Positions 37,531-48,710 of a stretch of 64,000 bases of DNA are shown one piece after another. The notes under the pieces are model-generated. The model did no database searches, was not told the DNA's origin, and saw only the letters and a list, made by a program, of their open reading frames with translations. Origin of the DNA: Larus michahellis (taxonomy: Eukaryota; Chordata; Aves; Charadriiformes; Laridae). Made by a program: the position numbers and the translations under genes. The DNA is taken from contig NC_133930.1 in the NCBI RefSeq assembly GCF_964199755.1, forward strand, positions 34,956,652-35,020,651, given 5' to 3'. Every line of letters starts with the position of its first letter. The first letter of the stretch is position 1.

Positions 37531-37554
37531 GGGGGGGGGGGGGGGGGGGGGGGG
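37531..37554 (+). repeat. G24 homopolymer
   Basis: Twenty-four uninterrupted G residues, preceded by GTGGC and followed by five A. It lies about 230 bp right of the LTR. Quadruplex-forming and prone to sequencing error. Confidence 0.9.
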
Positions 37555-39352
37555 AAAAAGCAGAGCCACTGTCCCAAATGGCAGCCAACAGGCTGGGGAA
37601 GCAGGGATTTTGGGCACAGCCTACAGGAAAGTCCCAGCTTCGTGGGATAAAAAAAGTGAGGTTGTGAAGCATATCCTAAACAGCAAGATCATGCTGTATT
37701 TGGGGATAAATTATTACTCAGGCTTGAAAGAGCCGTTACTCCTCAGCAGCACCTGTCCAGTTCGTGTTATGTTCAGCTCTGTGTGACTGAAATACAGCTT
37801 TTTGGCTTACTGCATACAAAGCCTACTGCTGCATGCGTCTGATCTTAAACTAATCCTTCAGCAAAGGGCATGTTTTTGAGAAGGGAAGCCTAATGAGAAA
37901 AATATTGTGAAACTAGAGGACACACAAAGAATGTGCTGTGACTGATACAAATTCTGGCCTGTTTTTTTTCAAATTAGCTTAGCTGTATTTTATTCAGACT
38001 AACACATCCTCCATCCTTCCTCGAGCCTGTTTACTCAGCTGGATATCCACAGGGTCCAATTTTCCCTCCAATTGCCCTTGCACACTAATATAACTGCGGC
38101 TCGTATGGGTAATTGGTCAGCCTACAGCAGTGTTCACATGCATTCGTTCATCTGCACTACCTGGCAGCCTCTTAAAATGAATTTATAGACTCAAAGTACT
38201 GTTGAATACTTTGTTTCATTCAGTTTATAAAAGGGCAAAACACATCAAGAAATACTTCCAGAAGCTTTAGGCACTAAAAATACTGCAGTGTACACATTAA
38301 AATTATTTTTATGGGCAAGCAGGAATAGATCTCTGTTCCCACACATCAAAAAGAAGGCACACACTCACACAAGTAAGTTGTACCTAATTTGTAAATACTA
38401 AACTAAATAAATTTCATAGCAGAGACCAACCGGATTTGAAATTATTACATGGGGAAAAGAGGCCCATTGAAACTTCAGACAAGAGAAACTGAAATTGTTG
38501 GTAGCAGGCAAGAACATTTTTTTTCCTGAATACACACAGAACACAGAATTTTACAGGTCGGTTTTACGCTGTTGTGGAAGGATCAGTATGGAAGTGATTT
38601 TTATTACTGTTATTACCAGAATCCGGTTCTCGGACTGAAACAGAAGACGCAAATTCTGTGCCACAAACCGTCATCATGTAGTTTGTGCTCCCTTATTCAT
38701 GAAGTGCCACAATTCAGCTATTTTAATCACTTCCTTGCAGGCATAACTGCTGGCTTTTTTCTTTGGCTCATCATTCTTGCAGTGGATCTTCCCAGGTGTC
38801 TAAAATCTTCCCTTTCTTTCTTCTACAGCTGAGACTACTGCTCACACCATACCCAGAAGCTTCTACTTAAGTCCTCTCTGCTACATTTTACTGTGGCCAC
38901 TAATACCTCTGCACTTCTTTTTACGTGTCTGAATTCAGTATCTCATTTGAAAGAGACCAAAAATGTGCAAAACACTCTGCATTGAAATCTGACATAGATT
39001 CACATGCACACCGAACAGAAGAGTTGCTGATTCAGATGATACATTTAACTGTCTCAAAAAGTGTTCCAAGAATCATTATGTATGATAAAATACAGTGAAT
39101 AAAAACATACAAGACAAAGACTAAAAAAAACTAAAAAAAAACCCTTCTGTTTTTGCAATCTGAAAAACGGCGATTTATGTAATTTTTAGTTTATACATAC
39201 ATCAGAGGCTCCTATTCTGGTTGGGCTTATGGAGAACGGTAAACTCTGTCGTGGCATAAATACGCGAGAAGATGCCTGAGTCTCCTGTGCTTGTACCTGC
39301 CAATCAGCACACTTTAGAGATTTTATTGTTTTTACCTTATGTAACAAGAGCA
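37555..39352. other. Non-coding stretch right of the LTR and G tract
   Basis: No gene was recognised. The part at 37,980-38,170 contains a GTAATTGGT motif and a low-repeat texture that could be conserved regulatory DNA, but nothing decides this from one sequence. Confidence 0.5.
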
Positions 39353-39365
39353 AAGAAAAAAAAAA

Positions 39366-39383
39366 GGGGGGGCGGGGAAGGGG
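39366..39383 (+). other. Potential G-quadruplex, plus strand
   Basis: A run of 7 G, then C, a run of 4 G, AA and a run of 4 G follows a run of nine A. The 7-G run can supply two of the four G tracts. Confidence 0.5.
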
Positions 39384-42300
39384 TGTTAATGCATCAGTAT
39401 AGTTGCACACACATAATTTAATTATTTAGGCAAGAAATCTAACCAATATTGTAACTAGTGGTGTTTTACCAACAGATAGACCTAACAGAGAAAGTTTTCA
39501 ATGCGTCAGACAACACTCAGTTGTTCTCTTAAAAACAAACAACAAAGCTCAGATAATAAATACCTCACTAACTATTCAGTGATTTTTAACAGTTCGGTTT
39601 TCCAAAACTATAATTTGGGATTCTAGCTTAATCTTGTCACAATAAAAAATATTGAGTAATGAGAGTGATTTATAAAAGAATTAGGAAAATCTAAAAACTG
39701 ATTTGGAAAATATTAGCAAAGTATTTACACAATTTTAAACCAACATAAATGAAATCCAGAGGAGAGAAAGAAACTTTTTTTTTTTTTTATTTAAAAATAA
39801 TGTTTTTCAAAAATACAGTACATAAGAAATCTCAATAGGAATGAAAAAATAATCTGTAATTTAAATCAATCCAAAAAGAAAAAACAGAAATATTACATGA
39901 ATAAAAAAAAGAAAGATAAATAAGAGACAATTCATTGTTTCTCAGCTGGACATACTCTTGCACTTTTAGATCTGATTAAAGGAATACCAGAGTAAGTTTC
40001 CCTATTTTGATATTATTCAGCCATTCACCTCATACATTATCCATTCAGGCACAACCAGTGCTAGACCTCATAACTTTCGACAAGTCCAGTATAAACATTT
40101 TTCAGTATTGTCTGAAAACAGTCAAGATGAAACAAAGACCAATTTAGTAAAAGTCAATCACATGCCCATGTGTGAACTACAAAATTCAGAATGCCAGTTC
40201 ACAAAGATCAGTGCTATTTTGCTACCTGGCACTCAGATTGAAGCTGTTAAGGAGACAGAGTGATAATTTTCTATCTATAAACTACACTGTGATCTACAGT
40301 ATATCAGTCTTGGGAATGTGCACAGAAATACTCATTGACCCAGAAACACACATAGATTATAATTTGTTTCATATTTTCTAACTCAAAAAGCACAGGTTCT
40401 ACGGTACATCTGAATTATTCTAACAGTTATACAGCCGACTCTTAGATGGCAACAACTTTGTTGCAACAACCGACTTTAATCACTCCACCTTAGTTTGGCA
40501 AGCCACAAGATGCCATTGAGCAATTTCAGCAGAACTGAAGTCGCAGGCGTAACGCAGGTGCTTCAGTACTTCAATGAATCTTGAAGTTCAAATGCTCAGC
40601 CACTGAGAAAGTAGTCAAAAAATCTTTTGAAAAACACTTTCAGAAGTTTTCGTTCATGCAGTGTGTTGCGTAAGTACAGACACTGTATTTAGAGTTACCA
40701 ATTCTTCCCAAAAGCAACACAGTGCATCACTCGACATCACTCAAACAGTTTTGAAGTCCCGGTATTTAGACTAATTTAGAATTAGATTCAACTAATTATT
40801 GTAAGAGAAGTAATTAAATTTAACTTTACTAATGCAGGAGACAACTCCCAGTATATTTTCTGTGCTCTTATGTATTAAAATTATTAATCTTAAAACCCAC
40901 ATATATAAAACAGTCAACATGAAAATTAGGTGCCTGACACACTGTGTAGTAGTAACAATTATTTGTGCTATATTATATATATACTAATTATATTTTGATA
41001 TAAACAGCATACCAAGCAGGAGTTTGTCACATGTCATCTGTTTTAAATAACTTTAAACAGCACTGAAATAATCCTTTGTAATGCCTGTGTATTTTCAAAC
41101 ACGCACATTCACTGAATCAAAGATTTTTAATAATTTGTATAGACAAATATTACTAGCATTGTATTTTACATATAACATTTACTAATGACTGTAAAGCAAA
41201 AGATTGCATCTATATTTCAACTGACATATCAATATCATTACTTGTTTTTTCCTGAATACAATATGTGAATGTGAATCCTGAATTATCCTGAATGTGAATA
41301 ACAATGTGATTTGCCATGACATCCCACCAGAACTTGGTGTTTTATTAACAATGTGTTTATAAAGTAATGAGTAAAAATAAATTATCAGGAATATCTGAAG
41401 AACAACTCAGAACATACATTTTAAAACAGTTACGTCTGTTAAGAAAGACTGACCTATGGAAGACTAGGTTTATTCTTAAAATTCCAAGTATGCGAGAATT
41501 CAAGTCTTGCAAATGGACCAATTTAAGGAAGTTATTTTTTGGCACAAGAGACATGGATCTCCAGCTGCTAAATGTGCCTGTGGCAGCACCAGAGCATTGC
41601 ATGTACTGGCTTAGGTCAGGAGATACTGACTTGGGCAACAACAAAGTAAAAATAGCTTGAATTATATACAAAATAATGCTTAAGGTTACAAAAAGATCCA
41701 GCTGTGCTTTATTAGAACTAAAAAAGGCAGCACTTGTTCAAAACCCATAAAGAGGTGTGACTTCCTTCTGCATATTTCTGTGTACAGAATCCATAACAGA
41801 TTTCAAATCTTTTAAGCAACTGACTGCTTGCTCTCAACCCAAACTCAAATGGAACCAGAGAACTTGCATATCAAAAATTACAATTTTATTTTTTTTTTTT
41901 AAATTAAGCCAATATTCCGTATCTCCACACCCTCCCAGGCTACTCTACCACAGTGTCTATTCAGGCCAAGACAACATGAACATGACTGCAGGTAGGACTC
42001 TACGCTGCTGTGTGCTCACTGAGACGACACGAAAAGAGCCATCAAAGTTGAAAGCGAGCAGAGGAATGAACAGAACTCATTCAAGGCAGTAACTGTTATG
42101 GTATAGAATTCACGACAACAGAAATGATTTCGTCTGGGTAAATGAGACCCGAGTACCCCCAAGAAAGGTTTGATCTCTTACATATATCACGATGGTAATT
42201 GCTCACAAGCACTATGTCTTCCTAGGTCAAGGAAATGCTTCTTGAAAACATTCTCATTTGCATTCTGTATTGACCCTTCCTACCATGTAGACATATTACT

Positions 42301-45279
42301 GAAATACCGAGTGTCAAAAAGCAAAATACCTTGGACAAAAGACCCAGAGCTGAATGAGAAGTCATTATCATCCTGATTTTATGGAAGATGCTATTTGCAG
42401 CTTCAACCTCTGAGTCACCAACTGAAGTTATTTTTAAATCTAACTCCCTCTTTTTCAAACACAAAAATTCATCAGGACATTAATGCCAAGAATCAACTAC
42501 TCAGCAGTAAAACTAAGTTAGCCAAACTTGAGCAAGTCATCTGCTTAAAACAAAGTGCAAAGTAAACTTCTAGAGATCTGGGACCTCTTGTTTCAAAGGT
42601 CCTTCAAGGATTCACACTAGTTAGCACACCACAAAATCTAAGGGCAATCAAGGGATAATCTCAAAGTGTGATAAAACGCGCCTCTACCTCTTACCTGACC
42701 ACTAACGTGATGCCGTTGGGAGATAACAAGTTGAGGCCTACCAGGACTTGAAAAAGCACACACACTACTCATTCAACCTAGTCAAGAGCTAGTAGAGAGC
42801 ACAAAGTGGCTATCAAGTATGACTAACACCAATTTATATTGAGGGCAGAAAAGAAAAACCCTTTCAGAGGGAAATGGTCTGACTGAGAAGGGACAGGCCC
42901 TGAGAAATGTATACAATGGGCTTATGCTATTTATATAAAAACCCATCTAAGATCATTTTTGTCAGTGCTGCCAGACAGCTACAATGCTCAGTAGAGCACT
43001 TCATTAGAGTCAAGCCTTTGTCTGCAGACTTTAACATCAGACATGAGATTTTGCGTTGAAACAAAAGCTAGTAATTTCCTGAAGTGCAAAAACCAAAACA
43101 GTACCCTTTGTCTTGTGACAGATAACTTTCAATCGGTTACAAGAGTACGAATAAAAGTGTATTTCTTATACACAATGCTAAAAAAATCAATTTATTATGC
43201 TTGCACACACAACACAACGGTAGAAGTACAAGACTAATGAGAAATACTAGGTGGTGCTAAGTAAGATCCACATTGTTTATTCAACTCTTACTCTTCAGAA
43301 AGTACACTTAGTTTTTATTTTAGGAATAGCTTAGAAGTGCTAATACAGTACCATTGATGGGAATATATGTAGAATAAGGAACAATTTTTGTCCACAAAGA
43401 TCAAGACACCACCATACAAAGAAAACACTTTTAAGGAACGCAATGATATTTCCAGTTGGGATATTGAGATGAGCCAGTCAACATTATTTGTCTTAGTGAT
43501 ATGGTCGTTCCAACAAAGCTACATTGGCTTCTTTTTTATGAGCTGCAGCAAAATTGAGTGTGTGGTGAAGACAAAGGGTGGAGATAGCCAAGTTAAATAA
43601 TACATCTAAGTGACAGCATCCTCAAGTACGTGACAGGAACACTCTGCTATAAGTGAGGTATTGCTGGCAGGAAGGCTGGCCAAATATAGTAAATAATGCA
43701 CTACAAAAAAAGTGTTTCACATTAACTATTTCAGGTTACCAGAAAACTCATCTTATTATCATGTTTCATCTGAATGCAAAGTTGACTTCAGAAAGATTCT
43801 CTTTCACAATACTGTAGAAATGCTGTCTTTGCCACCTACATTCCTGACATTGGCATACAATGGCCAAAAAAACAAAGCATGAATTCATAATTTCTGAAAA
43901 GTATCATTTACTGACTAAAACTGGACGACTGTAAAATGAACATTGAAAAACATCATAAAATGATGGCATGTGTATTTAACTGTGTAACTCCTGCTCTTTG
44001 CAATCTCACTTCATTTGGTAAACTTTGGTAACGAATCAAAACAATTCTTCTGGCCCCATCTCCATTTTCTCGGTGGTTTTATGAATCTTCCCTTCACATT
44101 AGCCCACTATAGATTCAAAACAAGGAGGAAGCTGCCTCGTTCAAAATCCATCCTACCCCTTGGTTCTTAGACAGTTTCTTACTTGTGAATCCTCCTCAAG
44201 ACTGAAAATGATCTCAGCTACTCTACCAGCTGTTCGATGGAACCTGTCCTTCAAACCAAAAGATCAGAGGATCAGTTGGTAAACATTATTTAACGTAGAA
44301 TCTTTTATTTTAGACATCAGGATTCTTCAAATGAAATCTCAAATCTCTGATATTACAAGAAGACAGCAAGGTAGCATTCTTTGGCCTGGTAGAGGAGGTA
44401 CCCCGTAGTGCAAATAAACCAATTATTTTCAAATGTTTTCAGGATGTTTTTCATTAGTGCTTTGACTTCTCTTTGTATCCCTCAGGAAATCAAATATTGT
44501 TAACTTCATAGCCAATATCCACCATGCTTAATAAAGCATTTGTAGTTCTGATGTGATATTAAGATGAAATTCGTTAATACTGTCTATGAAATTTTTTAAA
44601 CTAGTAACAATGACAAGCACAAATTAGTCTTGGGAATGCAGTTTCTTCTAAAACCAAAAATCATGAAGGAGAGCTAGAGGGAAGGAAGTGGGATTTCAAA
44701 GTAAAGGTTTGAAGGATTTCAAGGATCACAAGGTTTAAAAGATTTCAAATTAGATCATAAAAGTCTACCTGATCTTTCCCTGCTGGAACAACTCTGAGAA
44801 TCAGTTTCAGAAACATTACTCTAATAAACTAATATCATTGGCTAAAAGTTTAAAAAATATTTTGATTAGTTTTACACTTTTGGAGGCCTGTTGTTCAAAG
44901 AATAAAGCTCAGTGCCTCCTAAACAAATTCTCCCTTCTCTCCTCCACGTTCTCGGAAATGGGACAAAAGATAAAGTAGCTGCCTTAATCAGATTACATAT
45001 TGATTCCTAATGTTAAGGATGAATGGGAGACTGAGAAAAAATATATCTACAAAAAAAATTCAACAGTAAGAATACATTTGAGAAATTGTGAATCTGCGAA
45101 ATTACCATGTTCCCTTGAGAGGATCTTCGTGTGCATCATTTACTTAAACGTATACTTGACACTTCAGCCTCAAGGTTTGTCTTCTGGCCATTTAAGTAAG
45201 CGCCTTAGAATTTACAGATTTGTAATTTATAATGGGTTGTTTGAGAGCTGAATGGTTCTGAAGATTTTCTAGACAAACC
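39384..45279. other. AT-rich non-coding stretch left of the CpG island
   Basis: No gene, RNA gene or recognisable mobile element was found. It holds a T14 run (39,775-39,788), an AT-alternating patch (about 40,970-41,000), short CCTGAAT/AATGTGA repeats near 41,249-41,310 and a degenerate 26-bp tandem pair (44,704-44,758). Overlapping open frames of 97 and 104 codons on opposite strands near 41,357-41,671 have no recognisable motifs. Confidence 0.6.
44704..44758 (+). repeat. Degenerate 26-bp tandem pair
   Basis: AAGGTTTGAAGGATTTCAA at 44,704 recurs as AAGGTTTAAAAGATTTCAA at 44,730, a period of 26 bp. Confidence 0.6.
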
Positions 45280-45436
45280 CGTCGCGCTGCGCTTCCACCT
45301 GCGGCAGCCCTGGGTCTGGCTCCGCTCACCCAAGACGCTCCCCATCTCCGAGACCCCAACCCCACGGCCAGCCCAAACCCACCCAATTCTTGCTTCCGTC
45401 ACCCACCGCGTCATCACTGACGTAGGCAGGCGGCCA

Positions 45437-45449
45437 CGCGCGCGCGCGC
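45437..45449. repeat. Alternating CG tract (CG)6
   Basis: Thirteen bases of strictly alternating C and G inside the CpG island. The tract is methylatable and of a type that can adopt left-handed DNA. Confidence 0.9.
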
Positions 45450-45465
45450 TACCGCTGCGCACCGT

Positions 45466-45484
45466 TGGCCGACAGAGGGCGCTG
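45466..45484 (+). promoter_or_regulatory. CTCF-like binding motif
   Basis: TGGCCGACAGAGGGCGCTG matches the CTCF consensus TGGCCACCAGGGGGCGCTA at 15 of 19 positions, including the CAG-GGGCGCT core. The motif reads on the plus strand, with the core pointing towards ZDHHC21. Actual occupancy is inferred, not shown. Confidence 0.7.
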
Positions 45485-45540
45485 TGAGAGCGGGGGAGCA
45501 CGCGCTGCAGCCTGCCGTGCGCCCCCACGGGGGGCACAGT

Positions 45541-45566
45541 CCCCGCACCCCATCCCACCCCGTCCC
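45541..45566 (-). other. Potential G-quadruplex, minus strand
   Basis: The minus strand has five G runs of 3-4 separated by loops of 2, 1, 2 and 3 bases, meeting the usual quadruplex pattern. It lies within the CpG island. Confidence 0.6.
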
Positions 45567-45690
45567 AGGCGGGGAGGTTTGCGCCCACGGCCCGCGGTGC
45601 GTTGAGATGAGCGTTCGATCCCAACTGGCTTCTCTGTGGGGCTGGTACCGCCTTCCGCTGGAGAATAGCGGAACGTAGCGCCGCGGGTTG

Positions 45691-47099
45691 ACATCATCTT
45701 GGGCTGCTTGGAGGTTTTTATCCCCACAAAGCAAGTAAAAATTAACGGCCCCATGATTTCACCGGATGTCATGTACAAAAATTAATTACATGGCTTATAA
45801 CTGAGGTTCCTGCCGTCAAGCAGATTCTGTATTACAGATTTGGTTCTGCATTCACAGTTAAATTAACTGAAACAATGATATCAGAAAACAGAAAGAATAA
45901 TCATATGCCCCCACAGGGAATGTATCAAGAATAGTTAAGTTCTTGATCCTCTTTCTTAATAAGCTTCAGAAAAGTACGATCTGCTAACTATGATAATTGA
46001 TTAAAACAGATAGTATGTTTTGCTCATGAAACAGACTTAAATATTGGCACGTAAAACGAAACTGCTGCTATTCTCCTAGGTGTTTCACAGGGATTATAGT
46101 AGTGGAATTCCTTAAAAAAAGAATACTGCCATTACTTTATAATGTATATGCACATTTTTTTTAATTTCAAGCACTGCTTCAGCCTTTCCATCCACTTTCC
46201 TCAATATTCCTTTTGTTTAAATATTGCTGCCAATACCATCCTAAAGACAGTCTAAACTCATGTCCAAAACTGCTGTGAAAAAAAATGGTTGAATATTAGG
46301 CCTGAAATTTAAATGATGAGAATATTGCATCTATTTTTATAAGGACTGGAAAAGTAAAGTCGGTTCAAATGTTAGAGGTTTACAAAAGCTGAAAATTTAA
46401 GTGATTTTTAAGATGTATCTTTTGGAAGTTTCAATGAATCACCAAAACCTTCTAATTCAATGCAGGGACACCAACATTGGCAGTGACCATGTTAAGATTT
46501 TAAGACAGCTGATTTAAAAATCCACTATGAATACCACTCATGACAACTCTAGCCCTTCTTTTTGAATGAACCGTTCACAAACGAACTATTACTCTCTCCA
46601 AACGCAACCTACATAAATTACATCCTGCTTTTGTGCCTTTCATTGTCCTGTTGCATGGCTGTCATTTAAGGTGGATCCTGGTCCTGTTAGACCGGACAAC
46701 AAACACAGAAAACAGCATAAGTGAAAACGCTGAAGTTGTGAATTTCTCATAAAAATTCACAGAACTTTCAAAAATTATCTCATGCCCGTATTTGCATAGA
46801 TACAGAGGGCTATAATAAATTACATAGTTTTTCCAGATACAGCAAAGCTGAGCCAGTACTTTGGGAATCGTCATTTTACCAGCTGTAATCTTAAGGATGC
46901 TTTCTTTGGTTAACTACTTCCACACATAAAGGGCCCAAAACAAGCTATCGTACATCAGTGTAGTACCCTATTAAAACAGTTCACATTCTTTACATGTTAG
47001 TAGCAAATATCTGTATTTAAGTATAAATATTTTTAAATATTCTCACATATATTTCCAACATACTAACAGACCAATTCCAGCTAATCATGAATGCCCAAA
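45691..47099. other. AT-rich stretch between CpG island and ZDHHC21 3' UTR
   Basis: No gene was recognised. A 70-codon minus-strand frame at 46,662-46,874 lacks family resemblance. This could be distal ZDHHC21 3' UTR if the two nearer polyadenylation signals are bypassed. Confidence 0.6.
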
Positions 47100-47109
47100 A
47101 ATTTATAAC

Positions 47110-47115
47110 TTTATT
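47110..47115 (-). terminator. Candidate polyadenylation signal AATAAA
   Basis: Minus-strand AATAAAG lies about 870 bp past the ZDHHC21 stop codon and is followed by a T-rich stretch. It is one of two canonical hexamers found before the CpG island. Confidence 0.35.
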
Positions 47116-47399
47116 GACAATATACTCTTCTTTATGGTACATTATACTAATTAATTGAATCTACTTTTTTTTAAAATTAAATCATTCTAATATTTGCACC
47201 ATAAAACTTCTTTGTTGAATTATTGCAAAGAAATCCTTGGAATATAGGGAAAACATGCTTTCTACCTGCATATTTTACCCTGGAACATTTCATCGCTTTT
47301 GTTGACATAAAGACATGAATACTTTCCACTAAGATCACATCTATGCAGAAAGGTAGCTGTAAGATGTAAGATTTCTCTATATAAACACATACATTTATG

Positions 47400-47405
47400 T
47401 TTATT
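47400..47405 (-). terminator. Candidate polyadenylation signal AATAAA
   Basis: Minus-strand AATAAA lies about 580 bp past the ZDHHC21 stop codon. No obvious GU-rich downstream element follows, so it may be unused. Confidence 0.3.
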
Positions 47406-47981
47406 CATAAAAACCTTTCTGAGGAAGGCTTAGGAAGAAGTCTGCCTCAGTTTTAAATGTTACCTTTTACAGTGCAGTTGCTGCAGGATAAATAAATGGC
47501 AGTATCAGTGAATTTTAAATGCATGTAGCTGAAAAAAGACATGAACATTATCTAGACAGACCTACTGATAAAAAACCCTTAAAAAAATTCAAGGCAGAAT
47601 AAGACACTTAGTGGGAAAGCTAACAATCAATGTAAACTTCAGTGTTTCCTACCAAAAAAAAAAAATCAAAATAGGCAGTATCAAACAAATAGTATAAGAG
47701 TGCATTCCAGTCATTTGGTTTTGGTATTAAGCTCAAAGACAAAAGAAATCCCTTTGGAAAGCTAATGTGAAAGCAGATATGCCTAAAGTTAAACATACAA
47801 CTTGTATTAATCTCAGAACAGAATCAAGACCACTATTAAAATAAAGCCTGGGGCACATTGTGATACCTACGATTGGTGGGAGGATTTTAATTGACTTGAA
47901 GACTGTCACAGTCCCCATTATCATAAAACCTGTAACGCGCTTCCAGCATGGAGGACCCATCTGTGCCCACCATCCATCTGT

Positions 47982-48114
47982 TCAGACGTGATTGGCAAAG
48001 TGGTAGGGAACTCGTAGTGGTTGCCTCTGCCTGAAAGGAATAAACCACAGGATCTTCCAGTGGGTGCCAAAAACTTCTGAGAAGGTCTGCTGCCATGGCT
48101 TTCGGGGCCTTGAT
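47982..48114 (-). CDS. ZDHHC21: ZDHHC21 last coding exon, C-terminal tail and stop
   Basis: The acceptor GCTGTCTTCTGTAG precedes ATCAAGG. The first base completes the isoleucine codon split from the 44-bp exon. The frame then runs 43 codons to a TGA at 47,982-47,984, giving the C-terminal end of the 265-residue protein (about residues 222-265). It starts SRPRKPWQQTFSEVFGTHWK and ends RVPYHFANHV. The VFGTHWKILWFIP part is the conserved C-terminal (PaCCT-type) motif that packs against the DHHC domain. Numbering back from the stop puts F233, the residue deleted in the mouse depilated allele, at 48,081-48,083, where an intact TTC codon is present. His240 replaces the arginine I recall in human. 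A different frame of the same DNA is open for 69 codons (47,887-48,096) but is a shadow: the splice-joined frame is the real one. Confidence 0.97.
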
Positions 48115-48666
48115 CTACAGAAGACAGCATTATTAGTGAAAGACAGCACGCCCACGGTGCACTTCAGTCAGCTAGAACAATGCAGGTTGGCTGGGGATCC
48201 ATTACTGGACTCTGATGAATTGTGTCCCAGCATCACAAATACAGCTTTTCTCTCATTACGGCACGCAGCTGAGACTTAACTTTGGAGAACAGAAACTATC
48301 TGTGTCATCAATCAACTGAAGGCAACTTTTGAAGCAGAGGAGAACCTCAGAATCAATGAAATGTATGTCAAGACACAGCAGAAAGTGTCTTTTGATCTGT
48401 ACTTTTGAAAGAAAATACAGTCCCACTGGCTTTGGGTAGGGAAGGAATGGGAATAACATGAGGCTACTTTATGCACAACCAATATTAAAAGATTAGTGAG
48501 CTGCTGCTAGGGATAAAAAGTACAGGGCACAGTACCATGCAAAATAATCTTAACAAAGTGCCTTCAGTTCCTTTTCTTTCTCACACAGTTAAAAAAAAAA
48601 CCAAAAAACAACCAGCTACTCCTTTAGCTTGTCAGCAAATAAATGTAGAAATTTTACAGCACTTAC
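48115..48666 (-). other. ZDHHC21: ZDHHC21 intron, 552 bp
   Basis: This intron is bounded by GTAAGT at its 5' end (48,661-48,666) and a pyrimidine-rich TTCTGTAG at its 3' end (48,115-48,120). It is short compared with the next intron. Nothing else was recognised in it. Confidence 0.95.
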
Positions 48667-48710
48667 ATGTCTTCACAACAGTTTGACATTTTTTCTATAC
48701 TTGTAGTGTC
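48667..48710 (-). CDS. ZDHHC21: ZDHHC21 44-bp exon with TTxE-like motif
   Basis: This short exon (44 bp, leaving phase 2) encodes DTTSIEKMSNCCED plus two bases of the next codon. The DTTSIE stretch is the cytosolic TTxE-type motif that follows the last membrane helix in DHHC acyltransferases, here with one extra residue between the threonines and the glutamate. The asparagine in MSNCCED begins the conserved C-terminal region. Splice sites are textbook: acceptor TTTTCTTCAACAG|GAC and donor CAT|GTAAGT on the minus strand. The exon joins in frame to the exon at 62,667-62,783 upstream and, by completing an ATA isoleucine codon, to the exon at 47,982-48,114 downstream. It is too short to appear as an open reading frame on its own. 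The junction residues agree with my recollection of human ZDHHC21 with no difference in this exon. Confidence 0.97.

Larger units (their letters stand above)
45280..45690. promoter_or_regulatory. CpG island, candidate unassigned promoter or insulator
   Basis: About 48 CpG dinucleotides fall in roughly 410 bp by hand count, while the DNA on both sides is AT-rich and nearly CpG-free. The island contains a near-consensus CTCF motif (45,466-45,484), a TGACGT half-CRE (45,418-45,423), an alternating CG tract (45,437-45,449) and a minus-strand quadruplex-forming tract (45,541-45,566). No TATA box was seen, and no coding exon with credible splice sites starts here. It lies about 2.3 kb past the ZDHHC21 stop codon, so it is not that gene's promoter, which must be beyond 64,000. 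It could be the promoter of a non-coding transcript or another gene, or a boundary element. The open frames across it are GC-driven shadows. Confidence 0.75.
47100..47981 (-). other. ZDHHC21: ZDHHC21 3' untranslated region (extent uncertain)
   Basis: This AT-rich sequence lies directly downstream of the ZDHHC21 stop codon on the minus strand, with no further splice signals that would extend the coding frame. Two canonical AATAAA hexamers occur on the minus strand (47,405-47,400 and 47,115-47,110). The real mRNA end could be either of these or further left. The lower boundary given here is a guess tied to the second hexamer. Confidence 0.5.

Noticed and set aside
45205..45624. 139-codon minus-strand frame and several others across the CpG island.
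   Set aside because: GC-rich DNA lacks stop codons; the translations are low-complexity in Arg, Gly and Ala, with no motif or splice support.
47887..48096. 69-codon minus-strand open frame starting MAADLLRSFW.
   Set aside because: It is an out-of-frame reading of the last ZDHHC21 exon; the splice-joined frame matches ZDHHC21 exactly to its stop.
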